11,576 bases of DNA. Origin: Patescibacteria group bacterium. GTDB lineage: Bacteria; Patescibacteriota; Dojkabacteria; JAKAPS01; JAJZLI01. Location of the stretch: the NCBI GenBank assembly GCA_023380695.1, contig JAMCRT010000009.1, positions 1 through 11,576 on the forward strand, read 5' to 3'. Positions within the stretch are counted from its first letter, which is position 1, and the number at the start of each line of letters is the position of its first letter. A program made the position numbers and the translations under genes. Under the pieces are notes generated by a model that was not told the origin of the DNA, made no database searches, and saw only the letters and a list, made by a program, of their open reading frames with translations. Of this stretch, positions 5,380 to 11,576 are shown piece after piece.

Positions 5380-6249
5380 ATGAAAACAGCATTACATATA
5401 TCATCATTTAGTTTTGGAGAAGATAGAGATTTATCAGAAAACCTTATGACAATTGCAAAAACAGCAGAAGATGTAGGATTTTCAACTATTACAGTAATGG
5501 ATCATTATTTTCAAATAGAACATAATGGTTCATATAAGCAACCAATGATGGAAGCTTACACAACCCTTGGATTTATTGCAGCATGTACAAAAAAAATAAC
5601 TCTTGGAACATTGGTAACTGGAGTTACATATAGAGAGCCTGCATTCTTAGTAAAACAGATTACTGCACTAGATGTACTATCACAAGGTAGAGCATTTATG
5701 GGTATAGGGGCTGCTTGGAATGAGCAAGAATGTATAGCACTAGGTTTCCCGTTTCCACCATTAAAGGAAAGATTTGAAAGACTAGAGGAAACAATTCAAA
5801 TTGCAAAACAAATGTGGAGTGATAATAATTCTTCATATAAAGGAAAATATTACACCCTAGAAGAAACGTTAAATATGCCACAAGTTTTAACAAAACCTTA
5901 TCCTAAAATATTGATAGGTGGAGGTGGAGAAAAAAAGACATTGAAATTTGTAGCTATGTATGCAGATGCATGTAATCTATTTTCTATGATGGGAACAGAT
6001 ACTGTAAAACACAAATTAGATATATTAAAAGAACACTGTAAAGATGTAGGAAGAGACTTCAGTGAAATAGAAAAAACCGCATTAATAAGAATAAATCCTG
6101 ATGAAAATTTTAGAAAGTCCATAGAAGAATGTATAGAACTATCAAAACTAGGAATTACTAAAGTTTTTTTCACTGTACCTAAAGTTGAGAATATATCTAA
6201 TTTAGAAAATATTGGTAAAAACTTTATACCACAAATAGAAAACCTCTAA
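5380..6249 (+). CDS. LLM-class F420/FMN-dependent oxidoreductase (TIGR03560-like)
   Basis: A second luciferase-like TIM-barrel enzyme, 289 residues from the ATG at 5380. The in-frame TTG at 5347 would add 11 residues (YYNYFRQIIK) unlike the family N-terminus. Motifs: VMDHYFQI at about 39-46 (H42), TLGTLVTGVTYREPAFLVKQITALDVLSQGRAFMGIGAAWNEQE across the central barrel, PFPPLKERFERLEETI, then KILIGGGGEKKTLKFVAMYADACN. These fit the actinobacterial-type LLM families predicted to use F420. It is only moderately similar to its upstream neighbour, so a recent duplication is unlikely. Its stop lies 10 bases from the convergent ABC permease stop. The substrate is unknown; context suggests the same redox module as the FMN reductase. 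Confidence 0.88.
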   Translation: MKTALHISSFSFGEDRDLSENLMTIAKTAEDVGFSTITVMDHYFQIEHNGSYKQPMMEAYTTLGFIAACTKKITLGTLVTGVTYREPAFLVKQITALDVLSQGRAFMGIGAAWNEQECIALGFPFPPLKERFERLEETIQIAKQMWSDNNSSYKGKYYTLEETLNMPQVLTKPYPKILIGGGGEKKTLKFVAMYADACNLFSMMGTDTVKHKLDILKEHCKDVGRDFSEIEKTALIRINPDENFRKSIEECIELSKLGITKVFFTVPKVENISNLENIGKNFIPQIENL

Positions 6250-6259
6250 TATAGTAATT

Positions 6260-7006
6260 TTATATCTGAATTTTTGAAAAGATAAATGAACCGATAATAA
6301 GAATCATTACTGTCATAAAAAATAATATGTAAAAATCATTTACTACACCAAATGTAGTAATCCTTGTAAGTGTATCTCTAATCCCATCAATACCATATGA
6401 TAATGGATTAAAAACTGTTACTATTTTTATATCTCCAGGAATATTATTAATAGGAAATAGTGCACCAGATAAAAAGAATATTGGCATCATTAAGAAATTT
6501 ACAATTAGTTGAAACCCTTGCATATCTTTCATTAATGAAGCAATTGCAGTTCCAAGAGCTGTAAAAAATATGGCAACAAGAATTACAAAAATTAGAGCTG
6601 CAGGTAAAAATGATAAAGTATATGGTTTAAATCCTATAAATAGCGCAATTATAAACACAATTATTCCTTGAATAGTAGCAGCAGTAGCTCCTCCCAGAGT
6701 TCTTCCTATCATAATATTAATTCTTGGAACTGGAGATACCAAAGTCTCTTTTAAAAATCCAAATTGTTTATCCCACAAGACTTCAATTCCAGATATGACA
6801 GCAGTCACTAAAACACTCATTCCTATAATACCTGGAACTAAAAATTGAATATAATTTCCTTGTCCTGCTGCCTTATAAATAGGGCCAAATCCATATCCAA
6901 ATGCAATAAGAAATAATATTGGTTGTCCTAAAAGTCCAATAATTCTCTCTGGTGATCTATAGTATCTTTTAACTTGTCTTAACCATAAAATATATATTGC
7001 TTTCAT
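6260..7006 (-). CDS. ABC-2 type transporter permease (DrrB-like)
   Basis: A 248-residue membrane protein with about six hydrophobic helices, for example LLGQPILFLIAFGYGFG, FLVPGIIGMSVLVTAVISG, IQGIIVFIIALFIGF, ALIFVILVAIFFTALG and the C-terminal ILFFMTVMILIIGSFIF. The ABC-2 features are clear: FGFLKETLVSPVPRINIMIGR in the cytosolic loop, FQLIVNFLMMPIFFLSGALFPI, and NPLSYGIDGIR near the end. Such permeases pair with a DrrA-type ATPase to export drugs, lipids or glycan precursors. The ATPase gene ends 5 bases upstream, so they are co-transcribed. Length is normal. The exported substrate cannot be predicted. Confidence 0.93.
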   Translation of the reverse strand: MKAIYILWLRQVKRYYRSPERIIGLLGQPILFLIAFGYGFGPIYKAAGQGNYIQFLVPGIIGMSVLVTAVISGIEVLWDKQFGFLKETLVSPVPRINIMIGRTLGGATAATIQGIIVFIIALFIGFKPYTLSFLPAALIFVILVAIFFTALGTAIASLMKDMQGFQLIVNFLMMPIFFLSGALFPINNIPGDIKIVTVFNPLSYGIDGIRDTLTRITTFGVVNDFYILFFMTVMILIIGSFIFSKIQI

Positions 7007-7011
7007 ACTTT

Positions 7012-7803
7012 TTATTTATAAATAAATGATCTTCTTTTTATATGAGACATTTCAGCATCTTCATTTTCATCTCTTATATGATGTCCGGTCAATTTCAAAA
7101 ATGCTTCTTCTAGAGTTTTAGTTTTTGTTCTATTTTTTATAGAAGATAATGTTCCCTCTATTATAAGTTTGCCATGATCTATTATTACTATTTTATCTGC
7201 ATATTTCTCAGCTTCCTCAAGATAATGAGTAGTAAAAAATATTGTAACTTTGTGTTTTTCCTTTATCTCTTTTAAATATTTCCAAATGTAATTTCTAGTT
7301 TGTACATCTAAGCCAGCTGTAGGCTCATCTAAAAATAAAATTTTTGGCTCATGCATAAAGCTTCTTGCAACTTCTAATCTTCTTTTCATACCTACAGAGA
7401 AATCTCTAACAAAAACGTCCTTTTTATCCCACAAATCTACAAATTCAAGGAACTGTTTAGAGAGTTTATATATATCATCCTTTTTCATATTATACATATA
7501 TGCATGAAGCTTCATATTTTCCATGGCTGTTAATTCATCTTCTAATGTAGGATCTTGAAATATAATACCAAATGATCTCCTTATTTTTATAACATCAGAT
7601 TTGATATTGTAATGATTAATCTTTATATCACCTGATGTTGGTTTTAAAATTGTTGTAAGCATCTTTACTGTAGTTGTTTTACCAGCCCCATTAGGTCCGA
7701 GAAACGCAAATATTTCACCTTTATCTACTTTAAAAGACAAATCATCAACAGCTGTAAAATGTTTAAACTTCTTTACTAAATGTTTTACTTCAATAATTGT
7801 CAT
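7012..7803 (-). CDS. ABC transporter ATP-binding protein (DrrA-like)
   Basis: A 263-residue ABC ATPase. Walker A is GPNGAGKTT (residues 36-44), the Q-loop glutamine is Q82 (IIFQDPTLE), the signature is FSVGMKRRLEVARS starting near 134, Walker B is ILFLDEPTAGLD (154-165) and the switch histidine is H192 in TTHYLEEAEKYAD. The signature has Val where many ABC proteins have Gly (SGG becomes SVG), a variant tolerated in this subfamily. The C-terminal extension (KTKTLEEAFLKLTGHHIRDENED) is typical of the DrrA group (LEDVFLxLTGr). It drives the downstream ABC-2 permease. The ATG at 7803 lies one base after the stop of the alanine-racemase relic, so expression probably depends on the upstream transcript. 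Confidence 0.95.
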   Translation of the reverse strand: MTIIEVKHLVKKFKHFTAVDDLSFKVDKGEIFAFLGPNGAGKTTTVKMLTTILKPTSGDIKINHYNIKSDVIKIRRSFGIIFQDPTLEDELTAMENMKLHAYMYNMKKDDIYKLSKQFLEFVDLWDKKDVFVRDFSVGMKRRLEVARSFMHEPKILFLDEPTAGLDVQTRNYIWKYLKEIKEKHKVTIFFTTHYLEEAEKYADKIVIIDHGKLIIEGTLSSIKNRTKTKTLEEAFLKLTGHHIRDENEDAEMSHIKRRSFIYK

Positions 7804-7804
7804 C

Positions 7805-8096
7805 TTATATGATTTCTCTTTTTATGCTTGAGTTTATATGAGTTGGAACTGTGTAAGGTATATCATTTATAGTTTTTGCAACATTATTTGGAAAAACTAT
7901 CACTTCATCCCCAATATTAGGATTCTTTATATGTGATATATCTATATTAGTTAAATTCATACTCACTCTTACTATAATTGGATATTGTATATCTTTTACT
8001 GTAAAAAAGCCACCGTTTGACAATGATCTTGGTACTCCTTCATAGTATTCTAAAGGAATAAGAGCTATTTTTATATCCTTTTTTGGCAAACATCAT
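7805..8096 (-). pseudogene. alanine racemase C-terminal domain relic (frameshifted)
   Basis: The open frame matches only the C-terminal beta-barrel of pyridoxal-phosphate alanine racemases: KIALIPLEYYEGVPRSLSN, PIIVRVSMNLTNIDI, GDEVIVF, then IPYTVPTHINSSIKREII at a normal C-terminus. The N-terminal barrel with the PLP lysine and the SYG-type catalytic Tyr are absent. Two near-invariant glycines are changed: G to E in IPLEYYEG (residue 14 from the TTG at 8089) and G to V in PIIVRV (residue 40), each explainable by one base change from GGA. The ATG at 8096-8094 overlaps the upstream TGA (ATGA) and reads MMFAKK, which would continue as DIKIA... if one base of the A6GG run near 8077-8084 were removed, suggesting a +1 insertion. 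It cannot be a working racemase. A small standalone protein starting at TTG 8089 is the alternative. Confidence 0.75.
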
Positions 8097-9169
8097 AGAT
8101 TATTAAAATAATATTTTGATGCCATACTCCATAACTGAATATCACAACCTATTTTTTTAGTTTTTCCATTTTTTTCTAATAGATAAACTTCTGGATATAA
8201 AGTTGAAGAATTGAGTCTATCTCTCATTTTTAAAGTTGTTTTTTCAATATCTGATAGCCCAAATTTTCTTGCTCCAATATTTATAATTGCCTGTTCATAT
8301 GGCCATACTGTTCTAGCATGATATGGATCTATTTTAGATTTCTTTAGAAAATCAGAGTTTAAAACTTTATAACCTATATTTGTCTTAAGATATTTTGCAT
8401 TTCTAGAAATACTATTAATAAATTTTTCTTTCAAATCTCCTTTATCAAAGAAAAATAACATAAAAAGCATATCTGAACTTATAGCAGATATGGGGCCTTC
8501 TTTATCTATTGCTATATAAAAAATATTGTGAGTATTATCATAAAGTTTATCTAAAGATATCAACATTTTACGAGATATATCTATTAAATCATTTCTATTC
8601 AAAATCTCTCCTATTTTTTTTAATGCATATAGGTTTTGAGCATGTACCAGAGTATATACAACTGGATATATAGGTGAACCTCCATCTCTTTCAATAATAG
8701 ATGAATCTTTCCAATATGTAACATTTAAAGCAAATCTATCTGAATTAGAATAATGTGGATCTTCTTCAAATAAATAATCTTTATTTATATGGGATAGGAT
8801 ATATTCTATTGCAAGATCTATATTTAATTTTTGACTTCTCAGTAATAATGAATCAGATGTCCATATATAATAAAAACAATGACCTAGTAAAAAAAGAGCT
8901 GTTGTATCCGATGCATTAAACATTGTAGATTTACCATTCATTACTACACCAGGATATTCATGAAATATTTTACCTTTCTCTTCTCCCGTAAATGGATCTT
9001 TTGTTTTTCCTTGTTTCAATGCAGAAAATTCAAGCTGATTTTTTAACATATCTTTGTCATGCATCAAAATTGCAGAAATAATACTATCTCTCGTAAAATT
9101 ACTTTTAAAATTGGGAATACCTGCAGAATATAGATTCAAGCCATTAAATTTAATTTTTAACTGATCCAT
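8093..9169 (-). CDS. glycoside hydrolase, amylo-alpha-1,6-glucosidase/GH15-like
   Basis: A 358-residue protein of the alpha/alpha-barrel glycosidase type (glycogen-debranching or glucoamylase-like). NFTRDSIISAILMHDKDMLKNQL near residues 24-46 is the hallmark (RDSI in debranching enzymes). Also visible are DPFTGEEKGKIFHEYPG, FNASDTTALFLLGHCFYY, ALNVTYWKDSSIIERDGGSPIYPVVYTLVHAQNL, DPYHARTVWPYEQAIINIGARKFG and a closing CDIQLWSMASKYY. There is no signal peptide, so a cytosolic role on alpha-glucan or another glycan is likely. I cannot assign the catalytic acid and base with certainty. The gene starts 44 bases after the propeller stop with its own leaderless-type promoter. Its TGA stop is in the same frame as the racemase relic, two codons away from that fragment's TTG. 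Confidence 0.85.
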   Translation of the reverse strand: MDQLKIKFNGLNLYSAGIPNFKSNFTRDSIISAILMHDKDMLKNQLEFSALKQGKTKDPFTGEEKGKIFHEYPGVVMNGKSTMFNASDTTALFLLGHCFYYIWTSDSLLLRSQKLNIDLAIEYILSHINKDYLFEEDPHYSNSDRFALNVTYWKDSSIIERDGGSPIYPVVYTLVHAQNLYALKKIGEILNRNDLIDISRKMLISLDKLYDNTHNIFYIAIDKEGPISAISSDMLFMLFFFDKGDLKEKFINSISRNAKYLKTNIGYKVLNSDFLKKSKIDPYHARTVWPYEQAIINIGARKFGLSDIEKTTLKMRDRLNSSTLYPEVYLLEKNGKTKKIGCDIQLWSMASKYYFNNL

Positions 9170-9175
9170 ATGTAA

Positions 9176-9204
9176 AATGTATCAAAAGATGAAATATAAG
9201 TCAA
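9176..9204 (-). promoter_or_regulatory. leaderless-type promoter of the glycosidase gene
   Basis: On the minus strand TTGACT (9204-9199) is followed after 17 bases by TACATT (9181-9176), which ends 6 bases before the ATG at 9169. The spacing puts the transcription start on the start codon itself. The -35 matches consensus at 5 of 6 positions and the -10 at 4 of 6. Confidence 0.5.
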
Positions 9205-9213
9205 AACAAGTTG

Positions 9214-10530
9214 TTATTTAAATATATAGAAATCTCCAGCCACATTTACAACATAAAACCTTCCATTTACATAAGTCATACCACTGCCAGCAACTTTTCC
9301 TCCTGTAGTTCTAGTTCCAATGTATTTACCATTTGACTTGTTATATATTTGTATATCTTCTCCATCATAATAATAAACCAAATTTCCTACAACTATAAAA
9401 GGTTTAATGTTAGATCCTATTGAAGGATTAGACCAGATAATTTTTCCTGTATTAGTATTAACTGCAAAAATCTTTTGTGCAGCATTTGATCCCACATAAA
9501 TGGTATGTCCAACAACAGCTGGTATGCTTCCTTGTTTTTGTGCGCCATGAGGAAAATTCAATTTTCCATAACCTTCTTTTAACTTCCATATAATATTTCC
9601 TGTGTTAGCATTAATTTTATATAAGTAATCATATCCTTCATTTGTTTTTGGATTGATTAATTGAGATGCATCTGTATAAATATATCCATCATTATATGCA
9701 GGAGTAACATCATCTAACCCTCCATTAATTCCCATCTTGCCAAAATTATCTTTCCATACAATTTTATGAGTAACTATATTAACATCAAATAAATAGTAAG
9801 GATATGATCCTCCAAAATACAAATTATTTCCTATGATTAATGGTTGAGAAGCTGAAGATATTGAACCATAATTAAGGCTCCATAACACTTTGCCATTAAT
9901 TGCAGATAATGCATATAATATTCTATTACCACCTATTGAATATAAAACACCATTTTTATAGACTGGAGTAGCTTTTCTTTGACCTATTGTATTAAATTTC
10001 CAAATAATTTTTCCTGTACTAATATTAAGAGCATATATACCACTTATTCCTGTACCTCTCATTAATTTACCATTTTTTCTAAAGAATGCATCATTTCCTA
10101 TGCCCACAAAAACTTTATTTATTTGAGATATAACAGTTGGATTACTCATAATAAGATTAGGAAGAGTTGTCTTCCATACAATATTGCCTGTTTCATTATT
10201 AATTTTTATTACAGATCCTTCATAGTGAGGATTTTTTACTCCATAAGTTTGAAAATAATTTGCAGTATCCACAAAAGAATAATCTCCAGATACAGATGGT
10301 AAAGAGAAAAATGGATAATTAAAGTTTTTAGCAAGTACTACCTTAGAAAGATGAGTCTTCACTTTTTTCACAACAGAATTACCATTTTTACTATTATATG
10401 TAGACACTATATTATTTGTATAATATGATGTTTTAGGAGTTGAATTAGATGCACCTGAATATATAAAAGCTATTATTACAATAATAACAATAATTGCAGT
10501 AAATAAATATAATCTTTTATTTTGAGCCAT
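9214..10530 (-). CDS. membrane-anchored PQQ-type beta-propeller repeat protein
   Basis: About 438 residues from the ATG at 10530; a TTG two codons upstream is less likely. The N-terminus is positively charged (AQNKR) followed by one hydrophobic helix, LYLFTAIIVIIVIIAFIYSG (residues 7-26), acting as an uncleaved anchor or signal. A Ser/Thr/Asn-rich linker follows, then at least seven repeats of the PQQ-like blade motif (TGxIxWK) near residues 113, 172, 211, 253, 309, 361 and 399 (GNIVWK, GKIIWK, GKVLWS, HKIVWK, GNIIWK, GKIIWS, GKYIGT). The fold is a seven- or eight-bladed propeller outside the membrane. No dehydrogenase active-site residues are recognisable, so it is more likely a binding or scaffold protein (BamB-like fold) than a quinoprotein enzyme. 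It is first in the minus-strand gene series. Confidence 0.88.
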   Translation of the reverse strand: MAQNKRLYLFTAIIVIIVIIAFIYSGASNSTPKTSYYTNNIVSTYNSKNGNSVVKKVKTHLSKVVLAKNFNYPFFSLPSVSGDYSFVDTANYFQTYGVKNPHYEGSVIKINNETGNIVWKTTLPNLIMSNPTVISQINKVFVGIGNDAFFRKNGKLMRGTGISGIYALNISTGKIIWKFNTIGQRKATPVYKNGVLYSIGGNRILYALSAINGKVLWSLNYGSISSASQPLIIGNNLYFGGSYPYYLFDVNIVTHKIVWKDNFGKMGINGGLDDVTPAYNDGYIYTDASQLINPKTNEGYDYLYKINANTGNIIWKLKEGYGKLNFPHGAQKQGSIPAVVGHTIYVGSNAAQKIFAVNTNTGKIIWSNPSIGSNIKPFIVVGNLVYYYDGEDIQIYNKSNGKYIGTRTTGGKVAGSGMTYVNGRFYVVNVAGDFYIFK

Positions 10531-10547
10531 AATCAATAATAATGTTT

Positions 10548-10556
10548 ATTATAGCA
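10548..10556 (-). promoter_or_regulatory. extended -10 promoter (TGCTATAAT) of the propeller gene
   Basis: On the minus strand TGCTATAAT (10556-10548) ends 17 bases before the ATG at 10530, predicting a leader of about 10 bases without a Shine-Dalgarno sequence. It is the same extended -10 sequence found before the PIG-L gene. Confidence 0.6.
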
Positions 10557-10611
10557 TATACTTTAAAATTTAAAATGTTTCACATATAATGAATTGATCT
10601 TAATATTTGAC

Positions 10612-10617
10612 TATAGT
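10612..10617 (+). promoter_or_regulatory. candidate -10 element (TATAGT) of exonuclease III
   Basis: TATAGT ends 12 bases before the ATG at 10630, predicting a leader of about 6 bases. A perfect TATAAT at 10622-10627 is too close to the ATG to serve it, since transcription would begin inside the gene. Another TATAAT at 10585-10590 could give a longer leader. The divergent promoter region shared with the propeller gene is only 99 bases. Confidence 0.4.
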
Positions 10618-10629
10618 AAAGTATAATAT

Positions 10630-11403
10630 ATGAAAGAATACAAGATCATATCTTGGAATGTTAATGGAATAAGAGCAATTTTTAAAAAAGGAATTGATGA
10701 TTTTTTATTAAATACAGATCCAGACATATTATGTTTTCAAGAAATAAAAGCAGAAGAAAATCAAATAACCGAATTACCAAAACACCTTACAACATACTAT
10801 TCTGTTTATAGTTCTGCAGAAAAAAAGGGTTATTCAGGTACAGTAACATACTCAAAAAATAAACCATTATTTACAAAATTAGGACTTGAAGATGATAAAT
10901 TTAATACAGAAGGAAGAGTAATTGAAAGTTCATTTGATAAATTTACATTGTTTAATATATATTTTCCAAATGGACAAAAAGATGATACTAGATTAAATTT
11001 TAAACTTGATTTCTATACTCATTTGACAGATTTAATAAAAACAAAAATATTAAATAATGAAAAAATTATAATAGTTGGAGATTTCAATACAGCATATAGT
11101 GAAATAGATTTAGCAAGACCTAAAGAAAATGAAAAGAACTCGGGGTTCCTTCCTCAAGAAAGAAAAGCTCTAAAAAAACTATTACAAATAGGATTAATAG
11201 ATTCTTTTAGATTCTTCAATAAAGAAGGAGGTAATTATACATGGTGGGATCCTGTAACAAGAGCAAGAGAGAGAAATGTAGGGTGGAGAATAGATTATAT
11301 ATACATATCAGAAAACCTTAAAAAAAATCTTAAAAATGCATTTATACTAAATGAGGTTTATGGATCAGATCATTGCCCTGTTGGAATAGAATTAAAATTT
11401 TAA
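10630..11403 (+). CDS. xth: exodeoxyribonuclease III (AP endonuclease)
   Basis: Class II AP endonuclease/3'-5' exonuclease of base-excision repair, in the EEP (exonuclease-endonuclease-phosphatase) fold. The 257 residues cover the full family length. Motifs: SWNVNGIRAIFKKG (residues 8-21; N10 and N12), ILCFQEIKA with catalytic metal ligand E38, YSGTVTYSK (68-76), NIYFPNGQ (109-116; Y111), IIIVGDFNTAYSEIDLARP with D151 and N153, SGFLPQERKAL, YTWWDP, RNVGWRIDYIYIS and the terminal SDHCPVGIEL with D247 and H248. All key catalytic residues are present, so it should be active. It starts a new plus-strand unit divergent from the propeller gene, and the next gene follows after 5 bases. Confidence 0.97.
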   Translation: MKEYKIISWNVNGIRAIFKKGIDDFLLNTDPDILCFQEIKAEENQITELPKHLTTYYSVYSSAEKKGYSGTVTYSKNKPLFTKLGLEDDKFNTEGRVIESSFDKFTLFNIYFPNGQKDDTRLNFKLDFYTHLTDLIKTKILNNEKIIIVGDFNTAYSEIDLARPKENEKNSGFLPQERKALKKLLQIGLIDSFRFFNKEGGNYTWWDPVTRARERNVGWRIDYIYISENLKKNLKNAFILNEVYGSDHCPVGIELKF

Positions 11404-11408
11404 AAAAT

Positions 11409-11576
11409 ATGACTACAATAAAAATTGATTATAACAATCTCTTAATAGAAATAGAAGGTATAAATAAAATACTTTCTTTAAAAAGTAAATTAACAATACC
11501 ACTAACACACATTTTATCTGTATCTCAGAGATTGGATGAAGCAAAGAAGTGGTTAGGTATAAATGCATTTTTAAGA
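11409..11576 (+). CDS. hypothetical protein, 5' part only
   Basis: The ATG at 11409 opens a frame that runs 56 codons to the window edge. The start is TTIKIDYNNLLIEIEGINK, followed by ILSLKSKLTIPLTHILSVS. The pattern of a beta-strand with 'EIxGxxKilalKsklxIPLxHI' resembles a family of small uncharacterised bacterial proteins with a PH-like domain, known from actinobacteria and others; this is from memory and weak. It lies 5 bases after the exonuclease III stop, so the two are probably co-transcribed. The 3' end is outside the window. Confidence 0.75.
   Translation, partial: MTTIKIDYNNLLIEIEGINKILSLKSKLTIPLTHILSVSQRLDEAKKWLGINAFLR

Noticed and set aside
8093..9169. UGA as a sense codon joining the glycosidase and racemase fragment
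   Set aside because: The genes here are uninterrupted under the standard code with Trp as TGG and Gly as GGN. If UGA were sense in such AT-rich DNA, many more in-frame UGA codons should appear. The ATGA overlap explains the junction better.
10622..10627. TATAAT immediately before the exonuclease III ATG as its promoter
   Set aside because: Transcription would start about 6-7 bases downstream, inside the coding region. The conserved N-terminus (SWNVNGIR) requires the ATG at 10630.

Overview
The window is very AT-rich bacterial DNA. Promoters have TATAAT-type -10 elements, Shine-Dalgarno sequences are essentially absent, and several starts lie at leaderless spacing. The gene set suggests a Patescibacteria (Candidate Phyla Radiation)-type genome: a DUF5674-like gene, a CYTH protein, a short nucleotidyltransferase-like protein, a debranching-type glycosidase, an alanine-racemase relic and a membrane-anchored PQQ-type propeller. 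The lineage call is inference from gene content; no rRNA or marker gene is present. Genes read through normally with the standard code (UGA is neither Trp nor Gly), which argues against the Gracilibacteria/Absconditabacteria code.

Layout. Positions 1-87 hold a possible 3' end of an upstream gene. Positions 180-2357 are a plus-strand run of small genes: an unknown protein with a 30-bp tandem duplication, a CYTH protein, a broken DUF5674-like gene, a small helical protein and a nucleotidyltransferase-fold protein. A 209-bp intergenic stretch follows, then a PIG-L deacetylase (2567-3280). Next is a redox island: an HxlR regulator (minus strand) diverging from an NAD(P)H-dependent FMN reductase and two luciferase-like (LLM, F420/FMN type) oxidoreductases (3311-6249). 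From 6260 to 10530 a minus-strand series reads, in order of transcription, PQQ-type beta-propeller, glycoside hydrolase, alanine-racemase C-terminal relic, ABC ATPase, ABC-2 permease. Diverging from it are exonuclease III (10630-11403) and the start of another gene that runs off the edge. No gene-free stretch exceeds 300 bases. No tRNA, rRNA, CRISPR, insertion sequence or convincing hairpin terminator was seen.

How the parts fit. The HxlR/FMN reductase/LLM block looks like a regulated oxidoreductase module: a conserved N-terminal Cys in the regulator and a perfect 11-bp inverted repeat between the divergent promoters suggest a redox or electrophile switch. The propeller and glycosidase may form a cell-surface or glycan unit. 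The ABC pair resembles DrrAB-type drug or lipid exporters. Two genes show clear decay: the DUF5674-like gene (two in-frame TAA codons) and the alanine-racemase fragment (5' truncation, apparent +1 frameshift, two near-invariant glycines lost). Each sits at an ATGA overlap containing one of the only two TGA stops in the window.
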